DNA from: Nevskia soli DSM 19509
GTDB taxonomy: Bacteria; Pseudomonadota; Gammaproteobacteria; Nevskiales; Nevskiaceae
Length of the DNA: 64,000 bases
Direction: 5' to 3'
Assembly: GCF_000711955.1 (NCBI RefSeq)
Contig: NZ_JONR01000010.1
Span: 1-64,000, forward strand
How positions within the stretch are numbered: the stretch's first letter is position 1; each line of letters starts with the position of its first letter. The position numbers and the translations under genes are program-made. The notes under the pieces were generated by a model. The model saw nothing but the letters and a program-made list of their open reading frames with translations, made no database searches and had not been told where the DNA came from. Below, one piece after another: positions 1 to 10,366 of this stretch.

Positions 1-676
1 CGTCCACCGAGCCCAGTTCCTGGGTGGTGAACAGCGGGGTGAAGCCGAATTCGGTGATGTTGGCCAGGATCGGCACTTTGACCGCATCCTTGAACTTGCG
101 GTACATCGGCAGCTCGGTCATGGCCTCGGGGAAGATCATGTCCGCGCCGGCCTCGACATAGGCCACGGCGCGCTCGATGGCGGCGTCGATGCCTTCGATG
201 GCCAGGGCGTCGGTGCGGGCCATGATGACGAAGCCCGGATCGGTGCGGGCGTCGACGGCGGACTTGATGCGGTCCACCATCTCCTCCTTGCTCACCACTT
301 CCTTGCCCGGACGGTGGCCGCAGCGCTTGGTGCCGACCTGGTCCTCCATATGCACGGCGCCGGCGCCAGCCTTGATCATCGAGCGGATGGTGCGGGCGAT
401 ATTGAAGGCGCCGCCCCAGCCGGTGTCGATATCCACCAGCAGCGGCAGGGTGGTGACGTCGGTGATGCGGCGCACGTCGGTCAGCACGTCTTCCAGGGTG
501 CTGATGCCCAGGTCCGGCATGCCCAGGGAGTTGGCGGCGACGCCGCCGCCGGACAGGTACAGGGCCTTGTAACCCACCGCTTCCGCCATGCGGGCGGTGT
601 AGGCGTTGATCGCGCCGATCACCTGCAAGGGCTTCTCGGCGGCGACGGCGGCACGAAATTTCTGGCCTGCGGACAT
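1..676 (-). CDS. prpB: 2-methylisocitrate lyase PrpB (3' end outside window)
   Basis: Cleaves 2-methylisocitrate to pyruvate and succinate, the last step of the methylcitrate cycle for propionyl-CoA, in the cytosol. About 225 N-terminal residues are visible. They follow the PrpB pattern throughout: the YLSGGGVAANSLGMPDLG stretch (about residues 40-57), DIDTGWG near 82-88, and the catalytic loop KRCGHRP with the active-site Cys near residue 119. The ATG at 674-676 follows an AGGAG ribosome-binding site. The C-terminus runs off the window edge. Propionyl-CoA arises from odd-chain fatty acids, which fits the alkane genes next door. A related isocitrate lyase/PEP mutase member is possible, but the similarity to E. 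coli PrpB is close. Confidence 0.93.
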   Translation of the reverse strand, partial: MSAGQKFRAAVAAEKPLQVIGAINAYTARMAEAVGYKALYLSGGGVAANSLGMPDLGISTLEDVLTDVRRITDVTTLPLLVDIDTGWGGAFNIARTIRSMIKAGAGAVHMEDQVGTKRCGHRPGKEVVSKEEMVDRIKSAVDARTDPGFVIMARTDALAIEGIDAAIERAVAYVEAGADMIFPEAMTELPMYRKFKDAVKVPILANITEFGFTPLFTTQELGSVD

Positions 677-782
677 GCATGTACTCCTGGGGGATCAATG
701 CACCGAGACTGGCGGCCCGATGCAACCGCGTCTTGCGCCATACGGAGGATGCGGACCGGCTGGGCCGCATCCGCGGGCGAAT

Positions 783-950
783 CTAGTCGATCTCTTCCAT
801 CACGAAATCGCTCTTGGCGGCGCCGCAATCCGGGCAGGTCCAGCTGTCCGGCACGTCTTCCCAGCGCGTGCCGGGAGCAATGCCTTCCTCGGGAACACCC
901 TTGGCCTCGTCGTAGACGAAATCACAGACCAGACAGCGCCACTTCTTCAT
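783..950 (-). CDS. Rubredoxin (alkane hydroxylase electron donor)
   Basis: A 55-residue rubredoxin, an Fe(Cys)4 protein that passes electrons from rubredoxin reductase to AlkB. Two knuckles are visible: CLVC (Cys6, Cys9) and CPDCG (Cys39, Cys42), with the usual aromatic residues between (WRC, VYD, WEDVPDSW). The length is typical of a single-domain rubredoxin. It lies directly downstream of alkB on the same strand, about 100 bp away, with a terminator-like hairpin in the gap, so it may be read through at reduced level or have its own promoter. No rubredoxin reductase gene is in the window. Confidence 0.95.
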   Translation of the reverse strand: MKKWRCLVCDFVYDEAKGVPEEGIAPGTRWEDVPDSWTCPDCGAAKSDFVMEEID

Positions 951-999
951 CAGCAACCTCAAACGGATAGGAAATTTGGCCGGCGTCAGCCGGCACCCA

Positions 1000-1040
1000 C
1001 AAAACGAAACGGCGGCGCATCCGGTCGGGATACGCCGCCG
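1000..1040 (-). terminator. Hairpin terminator after alkB
   Basis: Stem CGGCGGCG (1010-1017) pairs with 1033-1040, extended inward by ATCC/GGAT. On the minus strand it is followed by the T-rich run TTTCGTTTT. It sits between alkB and the rubredoxin gene, so it may attenuate rubredoxin expression rather than end transcription fully. Confidence 0.6.
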
Positions 1041-1053
1041 AAACGGGCGCCAA

Positions 1054-2217
1054 TTATGCCGTGGCGGAGCCGTATTTCGCCAATATCCGGTCTCGTATGG
1101 AGGGCTTGATATTGGCCTTGCTCATGTCGCCGCCGAAGTGCTGCACCACTTTGGGATCCATCACGCGGAACCACAGCCAGGGGATGTAGGCCACCACGAT
1201 CATGCCGGCATAGCCGTTAGGCAGGCGCGGCACGCCCTCGAAATTGCGCAGGGTCTGGAACGAGCGCGTCGGGTTGGCGTGGTGGTCCGAATGCCGCTGC
1301 AGGTGGTACAGGAAAATATTGGTGGCGGTGTGGTTGGAATTCCAGGAATGGTGCGGCTGGCAGCGCTCGTAGCTGCCGTCCGCCTTCTTCTGGCGGCGCA
1401 GGCCGTAGTGCTCCAGGTAATTGACCACCTCGAGCAGGCTGCCGCCGTAGGCGCCCTGCACGATCATGAAGGGCAGCGCCCACCAGCCGAGCCAGGCGGT
1501 CATGGCGGCGAACAGCGCCACCGTGATGGCCCAGGCCTGGAGATTGTCGTTCTCGATCGACCAGACGCTCTTGCCCTGCTTCTCCAGGCGCTGCTTCTCG
1601 ATTTCCCAGGCCGACTTGATCGAACCGTAGACGCAGCGCGGCAGGAATTCGTAGAAGGACTCGCCGAAGCGCGAGGTGGCGGGATCTTCCGGCGTGGCCA
1701 CGCGCACGTGGTGGCCGCGGTTGTGCTCGACGTAGAAATGCCCGTACATCACCGGCGCCAGGGCGATCTTGGCCAGCCAGCGCTCCAGCTTCGAGGTCTG
1801 GTGCCCCAGCTCATGGCCGACATTGATCGCCAGGCCCGAGGTCATGCCCACCGAGACCAGCAAGCCCAGCCACTGGTACCAGACCAGGTCGCCGCGCACG
1901 GCGAGATAGGTGCCGCCGATGAAGCTGAGGTATTGCGCCGGGATGGCGGCATAGACCACGTAGCGGTAGTACTTCTCCTGCGCCAGGGCTGCCATGACTC
2001 CGTCCGGCGGATTGGACTCGTCCTCGCCGATCAGGCGGTCGAACAGGGGAATCAGGGTGTAGACGATCACCGGTGTGGTCCAGAAGAACAGCGACAGGCC
2101 GGTCCACAGGTACAGGCCGTACCCGTACAGCGGCAGGCCCATGACCACGATGCCCAGCAGCCACAGGTAGCGCTTCTTGTCGGTCCAGGCCGGGGCGGAG
2201 AGTGTCGCGGTCGTCAT
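1054..2217 (-). CDS. alkB: Alkane 1-monooxygenase AlkB
   Basis: Integral-membrane non-heme diiron hydroxylase (387 aa) that oxidises n-alkanes to 1-alkanols at the inner membrane using rubredoxin electrons. The conserved histidine boxes are all present: HELGH (135-139), EHNRGHH followed by VATPEDPA (164-180), the family signature NYLEHYG (266-272), and LQRHSDHHANP (306-316). Hydrophobic segments fill residues 16-60, 85-130 and 228-262. The ATG at 2217 was chosen over longer in-frame options because AGGAG precedes it and the N-terminus then matches the usual length. A rubredoxin gene follows. Upstream is a sigma70-like promoter with a palindromic operator (2286-2334). Confidence 0.97.
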   Translation of the reverse strand: MTTATLSAPAWTDKKRYLWLLGIVVMGLPLYGYGLYLWTGLSLFFWTTPVIVYTLIPLFDRLIGEDESNPPDGVMAALAQEKYYRYVVYAAIPAQYLSFIGGTYLAVRGDLVWYQWLGLLVSVGMTSGLAINVGHELGHQTSKLERWLAKIALAPVMYGHFYVEHNRGHHVRVATPEDPATSRFGESFYEFLPRCVYGSIKSAWEIEKQRLEKQGKSVWSIENDNLQAWAITVALFAAMTAWLGWWALPFMIVQGAYGGSLLEVVNYLEHYGLRRQKKADGSYERCQPHHSWNSNHTATNIFLYHLQRHSDHHANPTRSFQTLRNFEGVPRLPNGYAGMIVVAYIPWLWFRVMDPKVVQHFGGDMSKANIKPSIRDRILAKYGSATA

Positions 2218-2233
2218 GATGGGGCTCCTGTAT

Positions 2234-2252
2234 GTCATCCCTGACAAGCACC
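2234..2252 (+). repeat. Copy 1 of a dispersed GTCRTCCCTGACAAGCA repeat
   Basis: GTCATCCCTGACAAGCACC in the alkB leader. Two inverted near-copies lie at 2978-2996 and 3000-3016, flanking the cupin gene on its other side. Function unknown. Confidence 0.45.
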
Positions 2253-2270
2253 GCGCCATCCATGGCGCGG
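2251..2270. repeat. Palindrome in the alkB leader
   Basis: CCGCGCCATCCATGGCGCGG is palindromic except for its two central bases. It lies in the predicted 5' untranslated region of alkB, between operator and start codon, and could form a short stem in the mRNA. Its function is unknown. Confidence 0.4.
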
Positions 2271-2285
2271 ACTGTTGAATAAAGC

Positions 2286-2334
2286 TTATAGAACGATCGT
2301 TCAATAAACTAATCGAAACATTGGCTGATGTCAA
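2286..2334 (-). promoter_or_regulatory. alkB promoter with palindromic operator
   Basis: On the minus strand a perfect -35 TTGACA (2329-2334) is followed after 17 bp by TAGTTT (-10, 2306-2311). Overlapping and just downstream of the -10 is an inverted repeat at 2286-2307. Its core GAACGATCGTTC (2291-2302) is a perfect 12-bp palindrome and the arms extend to 11 bp with one mismatch pair. This placement is typical of a repressor site, for example TetR family. One half-site recurs upstream of the aldehyde dehydrogenase gene at 50871. Confidence 0.7.
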
Positions 2335-2403
2335 CGTCGCTGGTCGGCCGGGGAAAACAGTCGCCTTTCAGCTAAGCTCGGCCATCACGATTGGGAGTCC
2401 GGC

Positions 2404-2892
2404 ATGACCGAGCGACCGAGCTTCATCCGACACTGGCGCGACCTCGAGGGGGCGGACGATCGCCACTACCCGGGCGATACCGAATTGCTGGCAATCGGCG
2501 CACCGCTCGGCCGCCTGCTGGGCCTTACGCGCATCGGCATTCACCACGAAAGGCTGCTGCCTGGCCGGCGCACCTCGTACCCGCATGCCGAAAGCGCCGA
2601 GGAAGAGTTCATCTATGTACTGGAAGGAACCCCGGATGCCTGGATCGACGGCACGCTGCACCGGCTCGCGCCGGGCGACGCGGTCGGCTTCCCCGCCGGC
2701 ACCGGGATCTGCCACACCATCCTGAACAATACGACCACCGAGGTGCGGCTCATGGTCATCGGCGAGCGTTCGAAGCCGGAGAACCGGGTGCACTACCCGC
2801 TGCACCAGGATTACGAGCGGACCCGCGACGACGCCTGGACCGACGTCCCGCCCCGCGCGCTGGGCGGACATGACGGCAAGGCGCGGACTTGA
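2404..2892 (+). CDS. Cupin-domain protein
   Basis: A 162-residue single-domain cupin of unknown substrate. The beta-barrel motif is visible: SYPHAESAEEEFIYVLEG (about 58-75) and, after the spacer, PGDAVGFPAGTGICHTILN (about 89-107). The metal-ligand candidates are His60, Glu65/66 and His103. There is no signal peptide or second domain. It stands alone, divergent from alkB across the alkB promoter, so it may share regulation with alkB, though no site for it was recognised. It could be an isomerase or a small-molecule sensor; the sequence does not decide. Confidence 0.8.
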   Translation: MTERPSFIRHWRDLEGADDRHYPGDTELLAIGAPLGRLLGLTRIGIHHERLLPGRRTSYPHAESAEEEFIYVLEGTPDAWIDGTLHRLAPGDAVGFPAGTGICHTILNNTTTEVRLMVIGERSKPENRVHYPLHQDYERTRDDAWTDVPPRALGGHDGKART

Positions 2893-2977
2893 ATCGCCAG
2901 ATATGAAGTAGCTGGCTTGTTTCAAAAGTCCCCGCCATGGATAGCCGATCAATAGATTCCGCAGAGATCGCGCGTGG

Positions 2978-3016
2978 GGTGCTTGTCAGGGACGACAGGC
3001 TGCTTGTCAGGACGAC
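2978..3016 (-). repeat. Tandem pair of the GTCRTCCCTGACAAGCA repeat
   Basis: Two near-identical units lie 3 bp apart (2978-2996 and 3000-3016). The second lacks one C. They are the reverse complement of the unit at 2234-2252. They sit in the gap between the cupin gene and the convergent DUF1631 gene. Confidence 0.5.
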
Positions 3017-3019
3017 AGC

Positions 3020-3073
3020 AGCGCTGGAACAGCTCAGGCGTGGTTCTTTCCACGCCTGAGCTGTTCCAGCGCT
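3020..3073. terminator. 24-bp perfect hairpin spanning the end of the DUF1631 gene
   Basis: Left arm 3020-3043 and right arm 3050-3073 are perfectly complementary, with a 6-nt loop (TTCTTT on the plus strand). The stop codon of the DUF1631 gene (3034-3036) and its last thirteen codons lie inside the structure. There is no T-run after it on the minus strand, so it is either a rho-independent-like bidirectional stop or an mRNA 3'-end stabiliser. Confidence 0.55.
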
Positions 3074-5190
3074 TCCCGGGCTGAATCGTCGGGATTGATC
3101 GGCTCCGACTGGCCACTGGCCAGGTGCTCGGCAAAGCGATGGGCGCGGATGCTCAGCTTCAGGCTTTCGTCGAAGCCGGTGAAGGTGACGGAATCCTGGT
3201 CCGGATAGAACGAGTTCAGCTTCAGCCAGCGCGTCTGGTTGTGTTCGGCGTCGTAGACGCGGAACCAGCTTTCCGGCGCCAGCAGGCGCCGCAGCAGGTC
3301 CATCACCGTGGTCGAAGCGGCATCGGCGCCCGATGCGGTGGGCGGCGACGCGGCAACCTGGCTGGCCCGCTCCGCGCGCGCTTTTTCCCGCGCCTGCTGG
3401 TCGAAATCCGACATCAGCAGATGCTCTTCGCGTTCGGTCAGGCGCTCGGTCTGCGCGCCCACGGCAGCGCCCGGTGCGGCCTCGGCGCTGTCGAGCAGCT
3501 TGTAGACCTCCTGCAGGCCGTTGAGCAGGGACTCGACCTTGTCCTCGGTCATGCCGATATCGGCGAGCGCAGTCACGATCTTGGACAGCAGCTGCTCGCG
3601 CGTCTCCAGCACTTCGGGACTGGCCGGCGGAATGAATTCGAGGCTTTTGAGCACCCCTTCCATCATCGACTGCGCTTCCTGGTACGGCCCGCTGCCGCGG
3701 CCGTTCTTGAGCAGGCGCACCGCCATCAGCGGGCCCACACCCCCGCGCAGCAGGTCCATCACCGGGTCCGGCACGCGGCGGCCCAGGGTCTGCACTTCCA
3801 GCTCCTGCGCCACCTGGCGGCGCACCCGCACCAGCAGGGCCTCGCGGCGAGCGCGGGTCTGCTCGCGCATCTGGTTGAGGAAGCCTTCCACCTCGCCTTC
3901 GGGCACCGGCTGGGCGGAATTCAGCGCATCGGCCACCAGGGCCGGGCCGGTCTGCAGGGCCGAGGCAGTGCGCATGGTCTCGCGCAGTTGGGCCTGGGCC
4001 GATTCGCTGGTCTGCGCCGACACCGCGAGTTCCACCATGTCGCTGAGCAGCTTGCGCAGGGGGTGGGCCTGATTGGCGAAAAAGCTGGGGTCGCTGAGCG
4101 CGGTCTTGTAGACCGGGTAGCGCAGCTTCTCCAGCGCCGGCCGCAGCGGCTCGGGCAGCATCGGCTCGGCCATCAGGTCGTCGAACATGCGGCCGGCCAG
4201 CGACAGGCGCTGGGTCGAGGCCTGCACCGCCGGCGAGGAGGCGCCGCTGATCAGGGTTTGCAGCAAACCGGCCAGTTCGGCGCCGACCGGGTTGCTGGCG
4301 CGCTGCACGCTGGCCTGATCGAGCGAATAACGGCGCAGCAGTTCCTGCGCCTGGGCATAAGGCTGTCCTTGCGCATAAGGCTGGCCCTGTCCATATCCCT
4401 GGCCGCCGCCTGGCGGTGCGTAGGAACCCGCAGCTCCGCCCTGCGGCTGGAACGGTGCCGGCGGCACCATCTCGGTCTCGTCCATCGGCGGCAGGGGCGG
4501 CGGCGAGCTGCGGCGCGAAGGGTTGATGCCGTGGCGTTCCAGCACTTCCAGCGCCGCATTGTAGACCTTGCCCAGGTCGTTGATGACGACCCGGTCGAAC
4601 AGCTTGTAGATGACCAGCTTGACCTGGAACTCGGTATCCAGCACGCCGGTAGCCTTGCCGAAGGCGTCACAGATACGTCCGGGACCCAGTGCCAGGGGCG
4701 ACACCGGAACGCCGAGCTCGCGCACCGCGAAATCCAGATGGCGCTCCAGCTCCCAGATGGGATTTTTGTAAAGGCCTTCGGCCTTGGCCGCCATGTTGGT
4801 GACGGCGATCTTCTCTTCCAGTTCCTCGGTGGGCTGGATCGACAGGCTGTCGAGATCGAATTCGAGTTTGCTGTTGCGGGGGGCGACGACCGGCGCGAAG
4901 CCGCGGGTCAGGTCGTCGGCGAAGGCGATGCCGACCTTGCCGCGGTCCAGGCGCAGCACCCGCATGGTGTCGAAATAGCGGCGCCGCTCGTCGTCGGTGG
5001 AGGACTTCTCGCCCATCTCGAACAGCACGTCGTCGGCGCTGTCGAACATGCGCCGCACCAGCTCGTCGAGCACGCCCAGGGCGACTTCCCGCAGTTCCGC
5101 CACCAGGGGATGGGAAGGAACGGGCGCAACCGTCTGCTCGCCGCGCCCCTGCGGCGAACCGGAAAACAACGGATGCACCGTTGCGGTCAT
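3034..5190 (-). CDS. DUF1631 family protein
   Basis: A 718-residue cytoplasmic protein of the DUF1631 family (sometimes mislabelled thymidine phosphorylase), for which I know no established reaction. The N-terminal part (about 25-220) is helical and charged. Residues about 225-285 form a low-complexity Pro/Gly/Gln linker with YGQGQPYAQGQPYAQ repeats, and a long mostly helical region follows to about 610. The segment from about 630 contains LAPESWFRVYDAEHNQTRWLKLNSFYPDQDSVTFTG split over two strands, resembling a small beta-barrel effector domain. There is no signal peptide. It stands alone, convergent with the cupin gene, and ends inside a perfect 24-bp hairpin. Role not inferred. Confidence 0.85.
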   Translation of the reverse strand: MTATVHPLFSGSPQGRGEQTVAPVPSHPLVAELREVALGVLDELVRRMFDSADDVLFEMGEKSSTDDERRRYFDTMRVLRLDRGKVGIAFADDLTRGFAPVVAPRNSKLEFDLDSLSIQPTEELEEKIAVTNMAAKAEGLYKNPIWELERHLDFAVRELGVPVSPLALGPGRICDAFGKATGVLDTEFQVKLVIYKLFDRVVINDLGKVYNAALEVLERHGINPSRRSSPPPLPPMDETEMVPPAPFQPQGGAAGSYAPPGGGQGYGQGQPYAQGQPYAQAQELLRRYSLDQASVQRASNPVGAELAGLLQTLISGASSPAVQASTQRLSLAGRMFDDLMAEPMLPEPLRPALEKLRYPVYKTALSDPSFFANQAHPLRKLLSDMVELAVSAQTSESAQAQLRETMRTASALQTGPALVADALNSAQPVPEGEVEGFLNQMREQTRARREALLVRVRRQVAQELEVQTLGRRVPDPVMDLLRGGVGPLMAVRLLKNGRGSGPYQEAQSMMEGVLKSLEFIPPASPEVLETREQLLSKIVTALADIGMTEDKVESLLNGLQEVYKLLDSAEAAPGAAVGAQTERLTEREEHLLMSDFDQQAREKARAERASQVAASPPTASGADAASTTVMDLLRRLLAPESWFRVYDAEHNQTRWLKLNSFYPDQDSVTFTGFDESLKLSIRAHRFAEHLASGQSEPINPDDSAREALEQLRRGKNHA

Positions 5191-5533
5191 TGCGGGTTAC
5201 TCACCATTAGGATCTAAGTCCCTGAATTTGAAACGCCGGGCCCGCCTCGTTAGGTGCACGATCACGGACTCCCTGAGCCGGCAGCAAGGATAATACCCGA
5301 GACCAGATGAAATGCAGTCGAGCGTAAGCAAAATTGTTTGTTCTCATGATTTTGCTCCCCGGCAACTGCCTTCCCGGGTACTAGACGCCCGATCCATGCC
5401 AGCGGCCTATGCCGACGGACGTAGCGCGGGTACGGGACGATGAGCGGTAGCGGACCCGAATCGGCCCGCAGCCTGCGAGCCCATCTCCCGGCCTGAATAT
5501 CTGCTTATCCGGATAAAGGGATACAATAGCGCC
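5191..5533. other. Intergenic region upstream of metH
   Basis: 343 bp between the divergent DUF1631 and metH genes. I looked for a cobalamin, SAM or SAH riboswitch and recognised no B12 box or conserved core. It holds the palindrome and -10-like sequence close to the metH start, listed separately. No small gene with a credible start is visible. Confidence 0.5.
5505..5527 (+). promoter_or_regulatory. metH promoter-proximal palindrome and -10
   Basis: TTATCCGGATAA (5505-5516) is a perfect palindrome, followed by TACAAT (5522-5527), a good -10, only 7 bp before the metH ATG. If this -10 is used, the metH transcript would be almost leaderless, and a repressor on the palindrome would block the promoter. 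No Shine-Dalgarno is visible in this short leader. The regulator is not identified. Confidence 0.45.
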
Positions 5534-9334
<3,801 letters not shown>

Positions 9335-9375
9335 GCTGGCCGGCGAAGCGGCATTCATCCGCTGCGCCGGCCAGC
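9335..9375. terminator. metH hairpin terminator
   Basis: An 11-bp stem (9335-9345 with 9365-9375) is continued inward by AGCGG/CCGCT around CATTCAT. The following TGTTTCGATTT is T-rich. It lies between the convergent metH and methyltransferase-like genes and probably serves both. Confidence 0.65.
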
Positions 9376-9384
9376 TGTTTCGAT

Positions 9385-10230
9385 TTAGCCCTGCGGCTTG
9401 ATGAACTTCAGCGTCATCCGATCCGATTCGCCGATCGCCTCGTACTTCGTTTTGTCCTTGTCGCCGAGGGTGTAAGTCGGCGGCAGGGTCCACACGCCGT
9501 CCGGATAGTCCTTCTTGTCCTTCGGGTTGTCGTTCACCGAAGACGCGGCGACGAACTGAAAACCGGCATTGGCGGCCAGCGCCTTGACGTAGGACTCGTT
9601 GACGTAGCCGGTCTTCCTGGTCTGCTCCAGCGTGGTGTAAGGCTTGGCGCGGTGCTCCTCCACGCCGAGCACGCCGCCGGGCTTGAGAGCGGTGTAGAAC
9701 GCGTTGAACGCCTCCTGCTCGTAGCCGCCGGCCATCCAGTTGTGCACGTTGCGGAAGGTTAAGACCAGGTCGGCGCTGCCCGGCGGGCAGATCTCGGTGC
9801 GCAGCGGCGGGCGGAATTCGGTGACGGTGACGGCGGAGTAGCGCGCCGGATCGGCATCCAGGCGCTGCTGGTATTCGGCGACGCTCCGGCGTGTTCCTTC
9901 CGAGGCATCGGGCAGGCTCGCCGCCGCTCCGGCCGCGTAATATTTTCCCTGGTCGCGCAGATAGGGGGCCAGGATCTCGGTGTACCAGCCGCTGCTGGGC
10001 CAGATCTCGACCACGGTCATGTCCGGGCGGATGCCGAAGAACTTCAGCGTCTCCAACGGATGGCGGTAAACATCGCGGGCGCGATACGATTCGGTACGGC
10101 TCGGGCTGGCGATGGCCTGGGCCAGAGGATCGTTCGCGGCGCTCTTGCTGGTGGATGGCTCGGCCAGGGAAGCGGCAATGGGGGCGGCGACCACAAGGAG
10201 CGCCAGTGCGAGGCGGGATTTCAGCAGCAT
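9385..10230 (-). CDS. Exported class I methyltransferase-like protein
   Basis: 281 residues beginning with a clear Sec signal peptide (MLLKSRLALALLVVAAPIAA, cleavage near residue 20-24), then a class I SAM-methyltransferase-like fold: VVEIWPSSGWYTEILAPYL (about 72-90) replaces the usual glycine-rich SAM loop, and ADLVLTFRNVHNW and LKPGGVLGVEEHR resemble motifs III-IV. This belongs to the family of predicted periplasmic methyltransferases (COG4798 type, from memory). Because SAM is not expected in the periplasm, real methyltransferase activity is doubtful. It is convergent with metH and divergent from the S9 peptidase. Substrate unknown. Confidence 0.8.
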   Translation of the reverse strand: MLLKSRLALALLVVAAPIAASLAEPSTSKSAANDPLAQAIASPSRTESYRARDVYRHPLETLKFFGIRPDMTVVEIWPSSGWYTEILAPYLRDQGKYYAAGAAASLPDASEGTRRSVAEYQQRLDADPARYSAVTVTEFRPPLRTEICPPGSADLVLTFRNVHNWMAGGYEQEAFNAFYTALKPGGVLGVEEHRAKPYTTLEQTRKTGYVNESYVKALAANAGFQFVAASSVNDNPKDKKDYPDGVWTLPPTYTLGDKDKTKYEAIGESDRMTLKFIKPQG

Positions 10231-10366
10231 TGAGGAATCTCCGGATGCCCCGGTGTGCGCGGAATCACAGTACGCGTGGGCGCGCAGCTATCCAGCGGCC
10301 GGGGAATCGCCTAAGGTTTTGGGTTGCATCATATCTTCAGTTTCGTTCTTCGGGGGGAAGAGCTAC

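Noticed and set aside
2978..3016. Start of a CRISPR array
   Set aside because: There are only two units with a 3-bp gap, no spacer of regular length, and no cas genes.
3124..5217. A 697-codon plus-strand frame opposite the DUF1631 gene
   Set aside because: It has no start signal or motif; the minus-strand frame has family similarity and a linker typical of a real protein.
5191..5533. Cobalamin, SAM or SAH riboswitch upstream of metH
   Set aside because: No B12 box or conserved riboswitch core is visible, and the best -10 leaves almost no leader.
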